Positions 35,311 to 42,665 of a stretch of 64,000 bases of DNA are shown here, piece by piece; positions within the stretch are counted from its first letter, which is position 1; every line of letters begins with the position of its first letter. Made by a program: the position numbers and the translations under genes. Source of the DNA: Litoribacter ruber (GTDB lineage Bacteria > Bacteroidota > Bacteroidia > Cytophagales > Cyclobacteriaceae); assembly GCF_018500185.1 (NCBI RefSeq), contig NZ_JAHBGI010000003.1, forward strand, positions 62,001 through 126,000, read 5' to 3'. The notes beneath the pieces are model-generated. The model searched no databases. It saw nothing but the letters and a program-made list of their open reading frames with translations, and was not told where the DNA came from.

Positions 35311-35389
35311 TCCCGATAGCAAGTAACGGGACATAACGAGCCAGGGACCTCCTGTCCCGAAAACCTTCGGGAGAGTCAGAAGCTCTAAC
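35295..35389 (-). pseudogene. Broken tRNA-Met copy A (3' two-thirds) with palindromic inserts in its loops
   Basis: Compared with the intact gene at 35765-35838, three blocks are kept. Block 35295-35310 is the acceptor 3' strand and part of the T arm (16/16). Block 35337-35354 holds the rest of the T arm and the variable region (17/18). Block 35374-35389 is the anticodon 5' strand and part of the D arm (16/16). Between them, 26 bases (35311-35336) are inserted in the T loop, and 19 bases (35355-35373, TCCCGAAAACCTTCGGGAG) replace ATTATG, which includes the anticodon. The 5' acceptor strand is missing. It cannot make a working tRNA. Confidence 0.9.
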
Positions 35390-35419
35390 GACAGTATCAA
35401 TTACTACCCTAGTAGCGGG

Positions 35420-35719
35420 TCAAAAGCTTTGGTATTTTTTCAATAGTTTAATACTGATATCCGGATAGAGTTTCAGGTTTTGAATGTATTTATGTGATTT
35501 CATTCTTTTTATGTGGTTTTCGATTTTTCGCGCCTGGGAATAATCCTCGCACACCAAATGAAAAAAGACTTCCCAATCATTGGCCTTTTGGGTATAATTT
35601 AATGGGCTATACTTTTTGGCTAGATGGTTTTCTAACCTCTCTTCGACTTCCAGAGTTGTAATGCCAGTATAAAATCTATTGAGCTGCTGCGAGTGGAGTA
35701 TATATAAAAAAGTTTTCAT
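35420..35719 (-). CDS. Short GIY-YIG nuclease-family protein
   Basis: The 99-residue protein is a minimal GIY-YIG domain of the UvrC/YhbQ-like type: FLYILHS (GIY strand), RFYTGIT (YIG strand), VEERLENHLAKK with the conserved Arg, and ARKIENHIKRMK with the catalytic-type Glu. The last 20 residues are a basic tail. GIY-YIG domains cut DNA in repair, restriction and homing. The gene is distinctly AT-rich compared with its neighbours. It lies 13 bases after the tRNA terminator and is bracketed by a 49-bp direct repeat and by tRNA-Met remnants, so it is probably part of a mobile element. Target and activity are not known. Confidence 0.88.
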   Translation of the reverse strand: MKTFLYILHSQQLNRFYTGITTLEVEERLENHLAKKYSPLNYTQKANDWEVFFHLVCEDYSQARKIENHIKRMKSHKYIQNLKLYPDISIKLLKKYQSF

Positions 35720-35731
35720 ACTACAATATAT

Positions 35732-35762
35732 AAAAAAAAGCCGCTTAATCTCTTAAGCGGCT
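35732..35762 (-). terminator. Terminator of the tRNA-Met gene
   Basis: GCCGCTTAA and TTAAGCGGC form a 9-bp stem with a TCTC loop and eight T on the minus strand. It is 2 bases past the tRNA end. A second identical copy is at 35262-35292. Confidence 0.88.
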
Positions 35763-35780
35763 TGTGGGCCCACCTGGGCT
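35732..35780. repeat. 49-bp direct repeat, copy 2 (terminator plus tRNA 3' end)
   Basis: The second copy of the repeat at 35262-35310. It overlaps the 3' end of the intact tRNA-Met gene, in the manner of an attachment-site duplication. Confidence 0.95.
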
Positions 35781-35838
35781 CGAACCAGGGACCTCCTGAT
35801 TATGAGTCAGAAGCTCTAACCAACTGAGCTATAGGCCC
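35765..35838 (-). tRNA. tRNA-Met (CAT anticodon)
   Basis: The 74-nt minus-strand gene folds as a standard cloverleaf. The acceptor is GGGCCTA/TGGGCCC with discriminator A, the D arm GCTC...GAGC, and the anticodon arm TCTGA/TCAGG with loop CTCATAA (anticodon CAT). The T arm is CCTGG-TTCGAGC-CCAGG. CCA is not encoded. Its overall sequence fits elongator tRNA-Met rather than initiator, since the acceptor has a normal first pair. tRNA-Ile with a modified CAT cannot be fully excluded. Confidence 0.95.
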
Positions 35839-35862
35839 TAAATTAATAATATCTTTTCTTCT

Positions 35863-35950
35863 GGACCTCCTGCCCTCCCGATAGCTATCGGAACATCGGG
35901 GGAGTCAGAAGCTCTAACCTCCCGAAAGCTTTCGGGAGAGCTATAGTCCC
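35863..35950 (-). pseudogene. Broken tRNA-Met copy B (5' two-thirds) with palindromic inserts in its loops
   Basis: Blocks kept against the intact gene are 35939-35950 (5' acceptor and D arm start, 11/12), 35903-35918 (D arm and anticodon 5' strand, 16/16) and 35863-35872 (anticodon 3' strand, 10/10). The D-loop segment CAACTG is replaced by a perfect 20-bp palindrome at 35919-35938 (CTCCCGAAAGCTTTCGGGAG). The anticodon segment ATTATG is replaced by 30 bases at 35873-35902 containing CCCGATAGCTATCGG. The T arm and 3' acceptor are missing. It ends 24 bases before the intact tRNA gene. Confidence 0.88.
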
Positions 35951-36027
35951 AGATCAAGGTCATAAAAACCTTGCTTTTGGGACTGCAATGTTACATATTT
36001 GAATCGAAATTAACAACAATTTGTAGC

Positions 36028-36660
36028 ATGAAAAAATTACGTGAAGTGGATTTTTTGATATTTGATCTGGGCAATGTGATCATTGATATTGATATCCCTC
36101 TTACTGTCAATTTGTTAAAACAAAACCTTCAAGATACCGAGCATGGATTAGCTGAAGATTTTTTTAAGTCACAGATCCATGCTGATTTTGAAACTGGTAG
36201 GATCGCCGATTTGGAGTTCCGGGATTCAGTGAGAAAAGCTTTTTCCAAGGAATGGGAAGACCAATTGATCGATGAAATGTGGAATTCTCTTTTGGTAAGA
36301 ATCCCTCAAGAAAGAATAGATATGCTACGAAAATTAAAGTCTACCTATAAAATCTGCATGTTGAGCAACACCAATTCTATCCACTTCAAAAAAGTGGAGG
36401 AAATCTTGCTGAGAGATTGTGGTGTACATTGTTTTTCAAGTATCTTCGACAGGTTGTTTTTGAGCTATGAAATGGGCTATAAAAAACCAGACCCGGCTAT
36501 TTATCATGAAGTGATCAAGCAGCTCAACTCAGAGCCACATCGTTGTCTTTTCTTTGATGACTTGGAAGACAACCTGAAAGCTGCAGAGAAAGCCGGTTTA
36601 AGAACGTATCATGTTGACCATCCCAATGCTTGGATGGGCTATTTTAAAAATAATGTATAG
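36028..36660 (+). CDS. HAD-family (IA subclass) phosphatase
   Basis: From ATG 36028 (MKKLREVDFLIFDLGNVI) the protein has 210 residues. HAD motifs: DFLIFDLGNVIIDID (motif I; the second Asp of DxD is replaced by Gly-Asn, as in the YihX-like group), CMLSNTN (motif II), GYKKPDPAIYHEVI (motif III Lys) and CLFFDDLEDNLKAAEKAG (motif IV). It probably removes phosphate from a sugar phosphate; the substrate is unknown. A longer in-frame start at 35971 is unlikely. Its end overlaps the peptidase gene by 8 bases. Confidence 0.9.
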   Translation: MKKLREVDFLIFDLGNVIIDIDIPLTVNLLKQNLQDTEHGLAEDFFKSQIHADFETGRIADLEFRDSVRKAFSKEWEDQLIDEMWNSLLVRIPQERIDMLRKLKSTYKICMLSNTNSIHFKKVEEILLRDCGVHCFSSIFDRLFLSYEMGYKKPDPAIYHEVIKQLNSEPHRCLFFDDLEDNLKAAEKAGLRTYHVDHPNAWMGYFKNNV

Positions 36661-37768
36661 CAGAAAGGACTATTTTAAACACACCTTATTATTTCTTCTA
36701 ACGCTTGTAGCTACCACCTTGGCTGGTGCAGAGTGGCTTTACGGTAGATCGGTACTTTCCAGTGAATCTCCCTTGACCTGGGAGTATTTTCTGAAATCCC
36801 TTCATTTTTCTATTCCATTTATTGGAATTCTGCTAATTCATGAATTGGGACACCTATTTACCTCCATTCACCATAAGGTAAAGTCTACCCTGCCCTATTT
36901 TATTCCAGGCTGGCTGGGGTTTATTGGAGCCCCATCCATCGGGACCTTTGGGGCCGTTATCAAAATCCAAGATGTAATATCTAGCCGGAAAAAATTCTTC
37001 GATATTGGTGTGGCAGGACCTATTGCTGGCTTTGTAGTCGCTGTTGGTCTACTGGCCTATGGTTTCACCAATCTTCCTGAGGCCGATTACATTTATGAAA
37101 TACATCCCGAGTATTTGGAAGCTAATCAAGCAGAGGAATCTGAGGGGGATTTGATGAAGGTAACCTTTGGCTATAATTTACTCTTTTATGGAATGGAAAA
37201 AATGCTGGCCGATCCCGCCAAAATGCCTACCATGGACGAGGTGATGCATTATCCATATTTATTCGCTGGCTTCCTTACCCTTTTCTTTACTGCTTTAAAC
37301 TTATTGCCAATTGGCCAGTTGGACGGAGGACACGTGGTGTTTGGGCTTTTTCCGAAACATCATAAAATCATCACCATTACGGCCTATTGCCTATTCATAT
37401 TTTACGCTGGATTAGGAATGGTAAGCCCCTTCGATGATCCAAACTATCTGATGTTTGCTCTGCCCCTTTATATAGGCTTTATCTACATCTGTCTCCGAAA
37501 AACAAGTATGGCCAACCAAACAAAGTGGATGCTTACCTTGGGAATCGTAGCTATCCAGTATTTGATAGTTTTTATCAATCCTGAAACAATAGGTTATAGT
37601 GGATGGCTGTTTTTTGCTTTCATCTTGGGAAGGGTGCTGGGAATCGAACACCCCTCCGTCAAGGACAACAGGCCACTTTCTCAAAAGCAAAAACTGATCG
37701 GATGGGCTGCTGTGCTAATATTTATTCTATGCTTTACGCCTGCCCCATTTATGCTTGAAATAGAGTAG
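36653..37768 (+). CDS. Site-2 protease (M50) family membrane metalloprotease
   Basis: With ATG 36653 (MYSRKDYFKHTLL) it has 371 residues and 7 to 8 membrane segments. HELGH at 63-67 is the zinc motif, and LLPIGQLDGGHVVFGL supplies the third ligand (Asp). It is like the plant EGY and bacterial group of site-2 proteases without a PDZ domain. The family cuts proteins inside the membrane, but no partner is visible. Its start overlaps the HAD gene by 8 bases, giving translational coupling. A longer start at 36611 would overlap by 50 bases. Confidence 0.9.
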   Translation: MYSRKDYFKHTLLFLLTLVATTLAGAEWLYGRSVLSSESPLTWEYFLKSLHFSIPFIGILLIHELGHLFTSIHHKVKSTLPYFIPGWLGFIGAPSIGTFGAVIKIQDVISSRKKFFDIGVAGPIAGFVVAVGLLAYGFTNLPEADYIYEIHPEYLEANQAEESEGDLMKVTFGYNLLFYGMEKMLADPAKMPTMDEVMHYPYLFAGFLTLFFTALNLLPIGQLDGGHVVFGLFPKHHKIITITAYCLFIFYAGLGMVSPFDDPNYLMFALPLYIGFIYICLRKTSMANQTKWMLTLGIVAIQYLIVFINPETIGYSGWLFFAFILGRVLGIEHPSVKDNRPLSQKQKLIGWAAVLIFILCFTPAPFMLEIE

Positions 37769-37771
37769 CTG

Positions 37772-39097
37772 CTAATTAGCTTCCTCCATTTTCACTTTCT
37801 GTTTTTTAAGCTTTTCATGCTTAACCTTTGCCAATAGTCTGGTGACCTTTTCCCTTTTGACCGAAACGTAGGAGGAAAAGTCCAACACAGTAATCAAACC
37901 AATATCAGCACTGCTGAGTCCTCCCTTTTTGGTCAACAAGCCAAGTATGTCACCTTTGCTTATCTTGTTTTTCTTCCCTGCAGAGATGTAAACGGAAACA
38001 AAATCAGGTGGTGCAGGCAACTCGATATGGTTATCAATGCTGATATCCTCCACAGAACCTTCCATATAATCAGGCAGCGATTCATCATGGGCCAAAACCA
38101 GGTAGGCCTGACCTTCGGCATGCATTCTTGCCGTTCGCCCGTTACGGTGAATAAAGGCATCCTCCTTAGGGGGCAATTGATAATGCACCACATGCTTGAT
38201 TTCAGGAATATCCAAGCCTCTAGCAGCCAGATCTGTGGCGACAAGAACATTGCAGGCCCCTCCACGAAACTTGATCAGGTTCTTTTCACGGTCTATTTGC
38301 TCCATTCCGCCATGAAGGGTACCATGTGCAAAATCATGGTCATTCAAAAGCAAACTAATCCGCTCTACCGCATCCCGGTGATTGCAAAAAACCAAGCAAA
38401 CCTCGTTTTTAAATCCTGCTACCAGTTTCATCAAGGTCTGAGCTTTTTCAATGCTATCCGTATGGACCACTCCCAACTTCAGCCTAGAGTAGGCTTCTTG
38501 CCTTAGAAAGCTTACCGTCTCAGGATAGGAAAAAGTCAAAAACTCGGGCCATTTATCCAATCTGGTGGCCGAAGTAAGCAGGTGCTGTTGCTCTCCATTT
38601 AAGGCATGGAAAATCGTTTTTAACTGTTCGTGAAAACCCAATTGTAAGGATTTATCAAATTCATCCAGCACCACAATGCTTATCGAATCTGTATTAAATG
38701 ATCCCCGAATAACATGATCTTGTAGCCTGCCAGGGGTTCCGATCACCAGCGCGGGATTTTCTTGAAGGCTGTTTTGCTCAATCTTAAAGCCATGGCCTCC
38801 ATAACAGCTACTCACTTTAAATGAAGTCTTCATGGCTCGAAAGACCTGTTCAATCTGCAAGGTCAGTTCTCTGGAAGGCGCTATGATGAGAGCCTGAATG
38901 CCTTTGACATCTGACTTGAGCTGATGAATTAAGGGGAGTAGAAAAGCAAGTGTTTTGCCTGACCCAGTCGGCGCCAAGAGCATTAGGTTGTTTCCGTTAT
39001 TTGCTTTTTTGATAAAAGCCCCCTGCATTTCATTCAATTTTTCAATGCCGAGATTGTTGAGGTATTTGCTTTGAGCTTCCTGCAAGTTGTCTTCCAT
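37772..39097 (-). CDS. DbpA-like DEAD-box RNA helicase with a DEFD Walker B motif
   Basis: The 441-residue protein has the helicase motifs LLAPTGSGKT (I), PSRELTLQIE (Ia), TPGRLQDH (Ib), VLDEFDKSL (II), TSATRLDKWP (III), VATDLAARGLDIP (V) and HRNGRTAR (VI). Motif II is DEFD rather than DEAD, and motif VI has TAR in place of TGR. The last 75 or so residues (VSVYISAGKKNKISKGDILGLLTKKGGLSSADIGLI) form a DbpA-type RNA-binding domain, which in DbpA targets 23S rRNA. A role in large ribosomal subunit maturation is inferred. It converges with the M50 gene, with only 3 bases between stops. Confidence 0.92.
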   Translation of the reverse strand: MEDNLQEAQSKYLNNLGIEKLNEMQGAFIKKANNGNNLMLLAPTGSGKTLAFLLPLIHQLKSDVKGIQALIIAPSRELTLQIEQVFRAMKTSFKVSSCYGGHGFKIEQNSLQENPALVIGTPGRLQDHVIRGSFNTDSISIVVLDEFDKSLQLGFHEQLKTIFHALNGEQQHLLTSATRLDKWPEFLTFSYPETVSFLRQEAYSRLKLGVVHTDSIEKAQTLMKLVAGFKNEVCLVFCNHRDAVERISLLLNDHDFAHGTLHGGMEQIDREKNLIKFRGGACNVLVATDLAARGLDIPEIKHVVHYQLPPKEDAFIHRNGRTARMHAEGQAYLVLAHDESLPDYMEGSVEDISIDNHIELPAPPDFVSVYISAGKKNKISKGDILGLLTKKGGLSSADIGLITVLDFSSYVSVKREKVTRLLAKVKHEKLKKQKVKMEEAN

Positions 39098-39177
39098 TCT
39101 ACAAAGGTAATCAGATTCTGAGGTCTTTTGCAGGATGCTCTTCTAATTTCCAGCCACACTCGCTCCAAGCAGGCACT

Positions 39178-39207
39178 AAAAAAGCCATCCTATCCGGATG
39201 GCTTTTT
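39178..39207. terminator. Terminator after the DUF4625 gene
   Basis: GCCATCC (39184-39190) pairs with GGATGGC (39196-39202), with A and T runs on the two sides. It lies 23 bases past the DUF4625 stop on the minus strand. Confidence 0.82.
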
Positions 39208-39229
39208 CAATTTCATTAAACCTTAACCC

Positions 39230-40150
39230 TTAATGTGCATGAACTTCGTAAGCTCTTCTGGTCACGTTGCCATTGGAGTCTTCAGCCCATATGATCAATT
39301 CATAATGACGGTCGCCTGAAGGCAATATTATCGCATTCTCACCAGCCAAAGCTTCTGCAAGGTTTATAGAGGCACCTGATGGCAAATCAGCTCCACCATA
39401 CCAGTTACCGTTGCTATGCTGTCTCCAAGTAGACTGTCCCCACATACGCTCATAAACATCTTCACCATGGCCATGGTCGTCATCATCATGATCATCCTCT
39501 TCTACCAATCTAACCCAAAGGAAAGTAATATCAGAGCTTAATTGATGATCTCTTCTATGAACCGTACCCTGAACATCTAGTGCTTCACCTGGCTCTCCAT
39601 CAAGTTCGTTACCATCCAAATTGGTAATCTGCATATCTGGCGCATATGGTCTTTCAAGATAGAAAGTTGAAGAATAGTTGTTGTTATCCGCATAGCTAGT
39701 CACGTTTCCATGAATATCAGTTGCGTCAATTCCAAAGTGGTAAGGACCCGCTAATACAGTTCCGTCAATTTCAGAGTTTTCGCCTTCCCAATAGATATCT
39801 GTGTCATGACCATCCTGGTTATAAAAAGTAGCACCATTCAAATCAATTCTTCTTGAAACAGTCAAAGGCTCAAAGCCCTGAGCAACTCTTCCATGGGTAT
39901 GACCATCAAAACCAGAATGCACATCAATTCTCACTTGTTGAATGCCTGAAGGATCCGACACGCTAAAACGCACGTGCATGTGATCATTGGTGGCGGCCAT
40001 TCTTTCACCTTGTCTAGGTCTTATTTCATCTCGCCCCTCTGCAGTGGAGATTACCGGCGCATCCATATCTCTAGGTGTATCATCATCTGTGTTACAGCTG
40101 AAAAAAACCACACCTGCCATCGCTGACAATAAAAGGTACTTTTTAATCAT
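39230..40150 (-). CDS. DUF4625 lipoprotein with His/Asp-rich loop
   Basis: From ATG 40150 (MIKKYLLLSAMAGVVFFSC) it has 306 residues, with Cys19 as the lipobox residue. DUF4625-like segments occur (HMHVRFSVSDPSGIQQVRIDVHSGFDGHTHG, and a second module with ITFLWVRLVEED). The loop EEDDHDDDDHGHGE and other His clusters (HTHG, DHMH, HAH at the C-terminus) suggest binding of divalent metal, probably zinc. An in-frame ATG at 40207 would cross both upstream operators and was rejected. It is 115 bases downstream of a ZnuD-like receptor gene and has its own pair of palindromic operators. Metal capture at the outer membrane is inferred. Confidence 0.82.
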   Translation of the reverse strand: MIKKYLLLSAMAGVVFFSCNTDDDTPRDMDAPVISTAEGRDEIRPRQGERMAATNDHMHVRFSVSDPSGIQQVRIDVHSGFDGHTHGRVAQGFEPLTVSRRIDLNGATFYNQDGHDTDIYWEGENSEIDGTVLAGPYHFGIDATDIHGNVTSYADNNNYSSTFYLERPYAPDMQITNLDGNELDGEPGEALDVQGTVHRRDHQLSSDITFLWVRLVEEDDHDDDDHGHGEDVYERMWGQSTWRQHSNGNWYGGADLPSGASINLAEALAGENAIILPSGDRHYELIIWAEDSNGNVTRRAYEVHAH

Positions 40151-40179
40151 GGTATTTGTATTTTGTAAGTTAGTTGTAT

Positions 40180-40196
40180 TTGCAATCACATTGCAA
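40180..40196. promoter_or_regulatory. Palindromic operator TTGCAA-N5-TTGCAA, site 1
   Basis: TTGCAATCACATTGCAA is a perfect 6+6 inverted repeat, 30 bases before the DUF4625 ATG. The layout is like a Fur/Zur-family box; the regulator is not in the window. Confidence 0.7.
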
Positions 40197-40218
40197 TAAT
40201 AAGACAAACATCAGTTAA

Positions 40219-40235
40219 TTGCAACACGTTTGCAT
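40219..40235. promoter_or_regulatory. Palindromic operator TTGCAA-N5-TTGCAA, site 2
   Basis: TTGCAACACGTTTGCAT has the same 6-5-6 design with one mismatch, 69 bases before the DUF4625 start and just after the TonB receptor stop. Confidence 0.65.
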
Positions 40236-40265
40236 TTAAATTTTACTTATGAATAGAACTAACGG

Positions 40266-42635
40266 CTATTTTCTTATTTGAACGGGCACTTTGATACTGA
40301 AATTGATATTCCTACCCTGCTCCGGCAAGTTAAGTAACCTATACCTACTCAAATGGTTGAAGTAATACGCATCCGTGAGGTTCTGACCTGACACGTTAAG
40401 CTTAACCAATTGATTACCAAATCTAAAATCCATTCCTATTCCGGATTCAAACAACGTGTAACCTTCCGTAATTCGTTCATTTCTATCAACTCGATCTTGT
40501 GTTGCCACATTTCGGACTTCACCGAATACGTAGAAGTTTTCTATCCTCCTACCAATATTACCTAATGAATATTCCAGTCGCGTTAGAGCCGAGAATGGTG
40601 GTGTCAAAGGCAATGGAAGACCTGTATCAAGATTTTGATTGTAGACATACTCCAAGGCTGTGGATATCCTCAAGCTTGGCAAAATGGCAAATTCAGTTTT
40701 CAGTTCAGCCCCTAAAAAGTAGGAATCATTTTGACGGTATTCCCACATCATGCTTGATGCAGGCAGGGGTGAAAACAAACCTGTTGGAGCTAGGTAGATA
40801 AAATTGTCGTAAAAACTAAAATACGGACTGATTCCGACATAGAAGTTCTTCTTTCTATAGGTATAATTAAGATCGATTTGATAACTTCTTTCGCTCTCCA
40901 AATCCGCATTCCCTATCTCGTGTCGAAAGTTCCCATGATGGACGCCATTGGAAGCCAATTCTATAGCTGTGGGTATCCTATAACTTGTCCCAAGGTTTAC
41001 TTTCAGGTTATTCGAGTCATTGATAATCCATGAAAGACCAGTACCACCACTAGCATTGTACATGGACCTGTTGATGTCAGGGTTTCTCTGGTCAAACTCT
41101 CCTGTGGCTTCCTGTCGTCTATAAATGGGCTGTAAATGCTCCTGAATATCATGGACAGCACCATCAACTCTTATACCTGCGTTGAGAATTAAGCTTGGGC
41201 TGTAGGTCATTTCATGAAAATAAAATACGCCACCCTGCGTAGTGGTAAAGTCTGGAAGAAGAAATTCAAAACCATCCTTCTGGTTTCTCATATGCTGAAA
41301 CTGGAAGCCATAAATATGCTGATGGGTTTCCGACTGAGAAGTATTGTATCTCAAGTTGGCCGTATAAGTATCCAGGTTTAGCCCCAAGGCCATTGTGCCA
41401 GAAGGGGTCGGGCCAATTCCATGGGTATGGGGAAGTGAATGTTCCTCTCTGTTGTTCTTTTGATACCCCAAGTCCAATTCCAGCCAATTTTTTCCCAAAA
41501 GGTATTTCGTATTTGAAATGACTTTAAGGTGGGAATTATTTTGATTGGGGAGCTCAATATCCGTGTGGTCGCCCCTATGCTGAAGGTTATAGGAATTTGG
41601 GATTCCCACAGCTCCTGGAAAGATCCCAGCCAGCTGAGAAAAACGACTGACTGTAACCGTAGAGTGGCCCCACTCTTTTCGAAGCCCCCCAGTAACGCTG
41701 AAGTGCCTTTCTTGCCCGGCAGTATTTTTAAGCCTACCACCATGAACAGGCAGTACAAACCCTGCATAGGTAAATCGATCAGTAGGAACTCTATAATCCT
41801 CATAATCCTGCATCGTAAACCTTCCCTTGAAAACAAAATCATTTTCATTGCCCTCAACAGACACCGTATTTCCCCACATGTTATTATTGGACCGGTAAGT
41901 GGACATCACATCGGCATTGATGGTTCCGGGCGATGGAAGTGGGGCTGGGGAAATATTGATCACTCCGGCCATCCCGTCAGAGCCATAGATTAACGACCCT
42001 GGACCTTTGATCACCTCTACCCTATCCACGTCAAATGGATCGATTTCAAGTCCGTGGTCTGCACCCCACTGTTGACCTTCCTGCTTGATTCCGCGGTCAT
42101 TGACCATAATCCGGTTAAAACTTAAGCCACGAATCACGGGCTTACTTATCCCCACCCCGGTATTGATGGTGGTGATACCGGGAAGCTTTTCCAAAGCATT
42201 GGCAAAAGTCCCTGCATTGTTCTTTTCCAAATATGCCCGATCCACTACTTCAATGGTTTGGCTATGCTCCAAAGGCCCATTTTTAAAAGGATTGGCCTCA
42301 ATCGTAAGCTCTTCCAGATTGAAGGTAGACTCCTTCATTACAATGTGCAGATCCGCGAGATCTTCGTCTTTTACGATGATGGTTTGGGAAGCAGATTGAT
42401 ACCCCATCATGGTGATGTGCAGGTGATAACTGCCTCTGCGCAACCTGCTGATTTCAAACTCTCCGTCAAGGTCTGCCATTACACCTTTCTGTAATTCATG
42501 GACGACTACCTGGGCAGGCAGCCCCTCTCCTGCATCGTTTACAATTGTACCAGAAACAGAAAAAGTCTTGGTCTGACCAGACACGTGAATTAGGCTAAGA
42601 AAGAAAATGGGTATATAAAGAAATAAAGTTTTCAA
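40266..42635 (-). CDS. TonB-dependent outer-membrane receptor, ZnuD-like
   Basis: The 789-residue protein has a signal peptide (MKTLFLYIPIFFLSLIHVSGQ), a carboxypeptidase-regulatory-like domain (about 24-110), and a plug containing VVDRAYLEKNNAGTFANALEKLPGI and GQQWGADHGLEIDPFDVDRVEVIKGPGSLIYG. A 22-strand barrel ending in INFSIKVPVQIRK follows. The QWGxDHG...VDPFD...RVEV pattern and His-rich loops (EEHSLPHTHGIG, ETHQHIYGFQFQH, GVHHGNFRHE) match ZnuD-type zinc receptors. It has no SusD partner, so it probably imports a metal or chelate. A TTGCAA-N5-TTGCAA-like operator is 14 bases upstream of its start, and the DUF4625 lipoprotein follows. Confidence 0.88.
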   Translation of the reverse strand: MKTLFLYIPIFFLSLIHVSGQTKTFSVSGTIVNDAGEGLPAQVVVHELQKGVMADLDGEFEISRLRRGSYHLHITMMGYQSASQTIIVKDEDLADLHIVMKESTFNLEELTIEANPFKNGPLEHSQTIEVVDRAYLEKNNAGTFANALEKLPGITTINTGVGISKPVIRGLSFNRIMVNDRGIKQEGQQWGADHGLEIDPFDVDRVEVIKGPGSLIYGSDGMAGVINISPAPLPSPGTINADVMSTYRSNNNMWGNTVSVEGNENDFVFKGRFTMQDYEDYRVPTDRFTYAGFVLPVHGGRLKNTAGQERHFSVTGGLRKEWGHSTVTVSRFSQLAGIFPGAVGIPNSYNLQHRGDHTDIELPNQNNSHLKVISNTKYLLGKNWLELDLGYQKNNREEHSLPHTHGIGPTPSGTMALGLNLDTYTANLRYNTSQSETHQHIYGFQFQHMRNQKDGFEFLLPDFTTTQGGVFYFHEMTYSPSLILNAGIRVDGAVHDIQEHLQPIYRRQEATGEFDQRNPDINRSMYNASGGTGLSWIINDSNNLKVNLGTSYRIPTAIELASNGVHHGNFRHEIGNADLESERSYQIDLNYTYRKKNFYVGISPYFSFYDNFIYLAPTGLFSPLPASSMMWEYRQNDSYFLGAELKTEFAILPSLRISTALEYVYNQNLDTGLPLPLTPPFSALTRLEYSLGNIGRRIENFYVFGEVRNVATQDRVDRNERITEGYTLFESGIGMDFRFGNQLVKLNVSGQNLTDAYYFNHLSRYRLLNLPEQGRNINFSIKVPVQIRK

Positions 42636-42648
42636 GTTCTCCAGTTAT

Positions 42649-42665
42649 TTGCAACAGTGTTTCAA
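42649..42665. promoter_or_regulatory. Palindromic operator TTGCAA-N5-TTGCAA, site 3
   Basis: TTGCAACAGTGTTTCAA matches the two sites at 40180 and 40219 with one change (TTTCAA). It lies 14 bases before the TonB receptor ATG, in a position suited to repression. Confidence 0.62.

Larger units (their letters stand above)
35104..35419. other. Intergenic region with terminator, dispersed repeats and tRNA remnant
   Basis: This 316-base gap holds, in order, the rhodanese terminator (35117-35144), a GAAGACCGAA-type repeat (35155-35175), a CACGGAG-type repeat (about 35195-35258), the first copy of the 49-bp direct repeat (35262-35310) and the broken tRNA-Met copy (35295-35389). Confidence 0.75.

Noticed and set aside
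35262-35780. CRISPR-like reading of the repeated hairpins
   Set aside because: Only two perfect copies are present with a coding spacer of 421 bases, and the repeat is tRNA plus terminator sequence. No cas genes are near.
36611-36652. Longer N-terminus for the M50 protease
   Set aside because: It would overlap the HAD gene by 50 bases and adds residues before a natural start at 36653.
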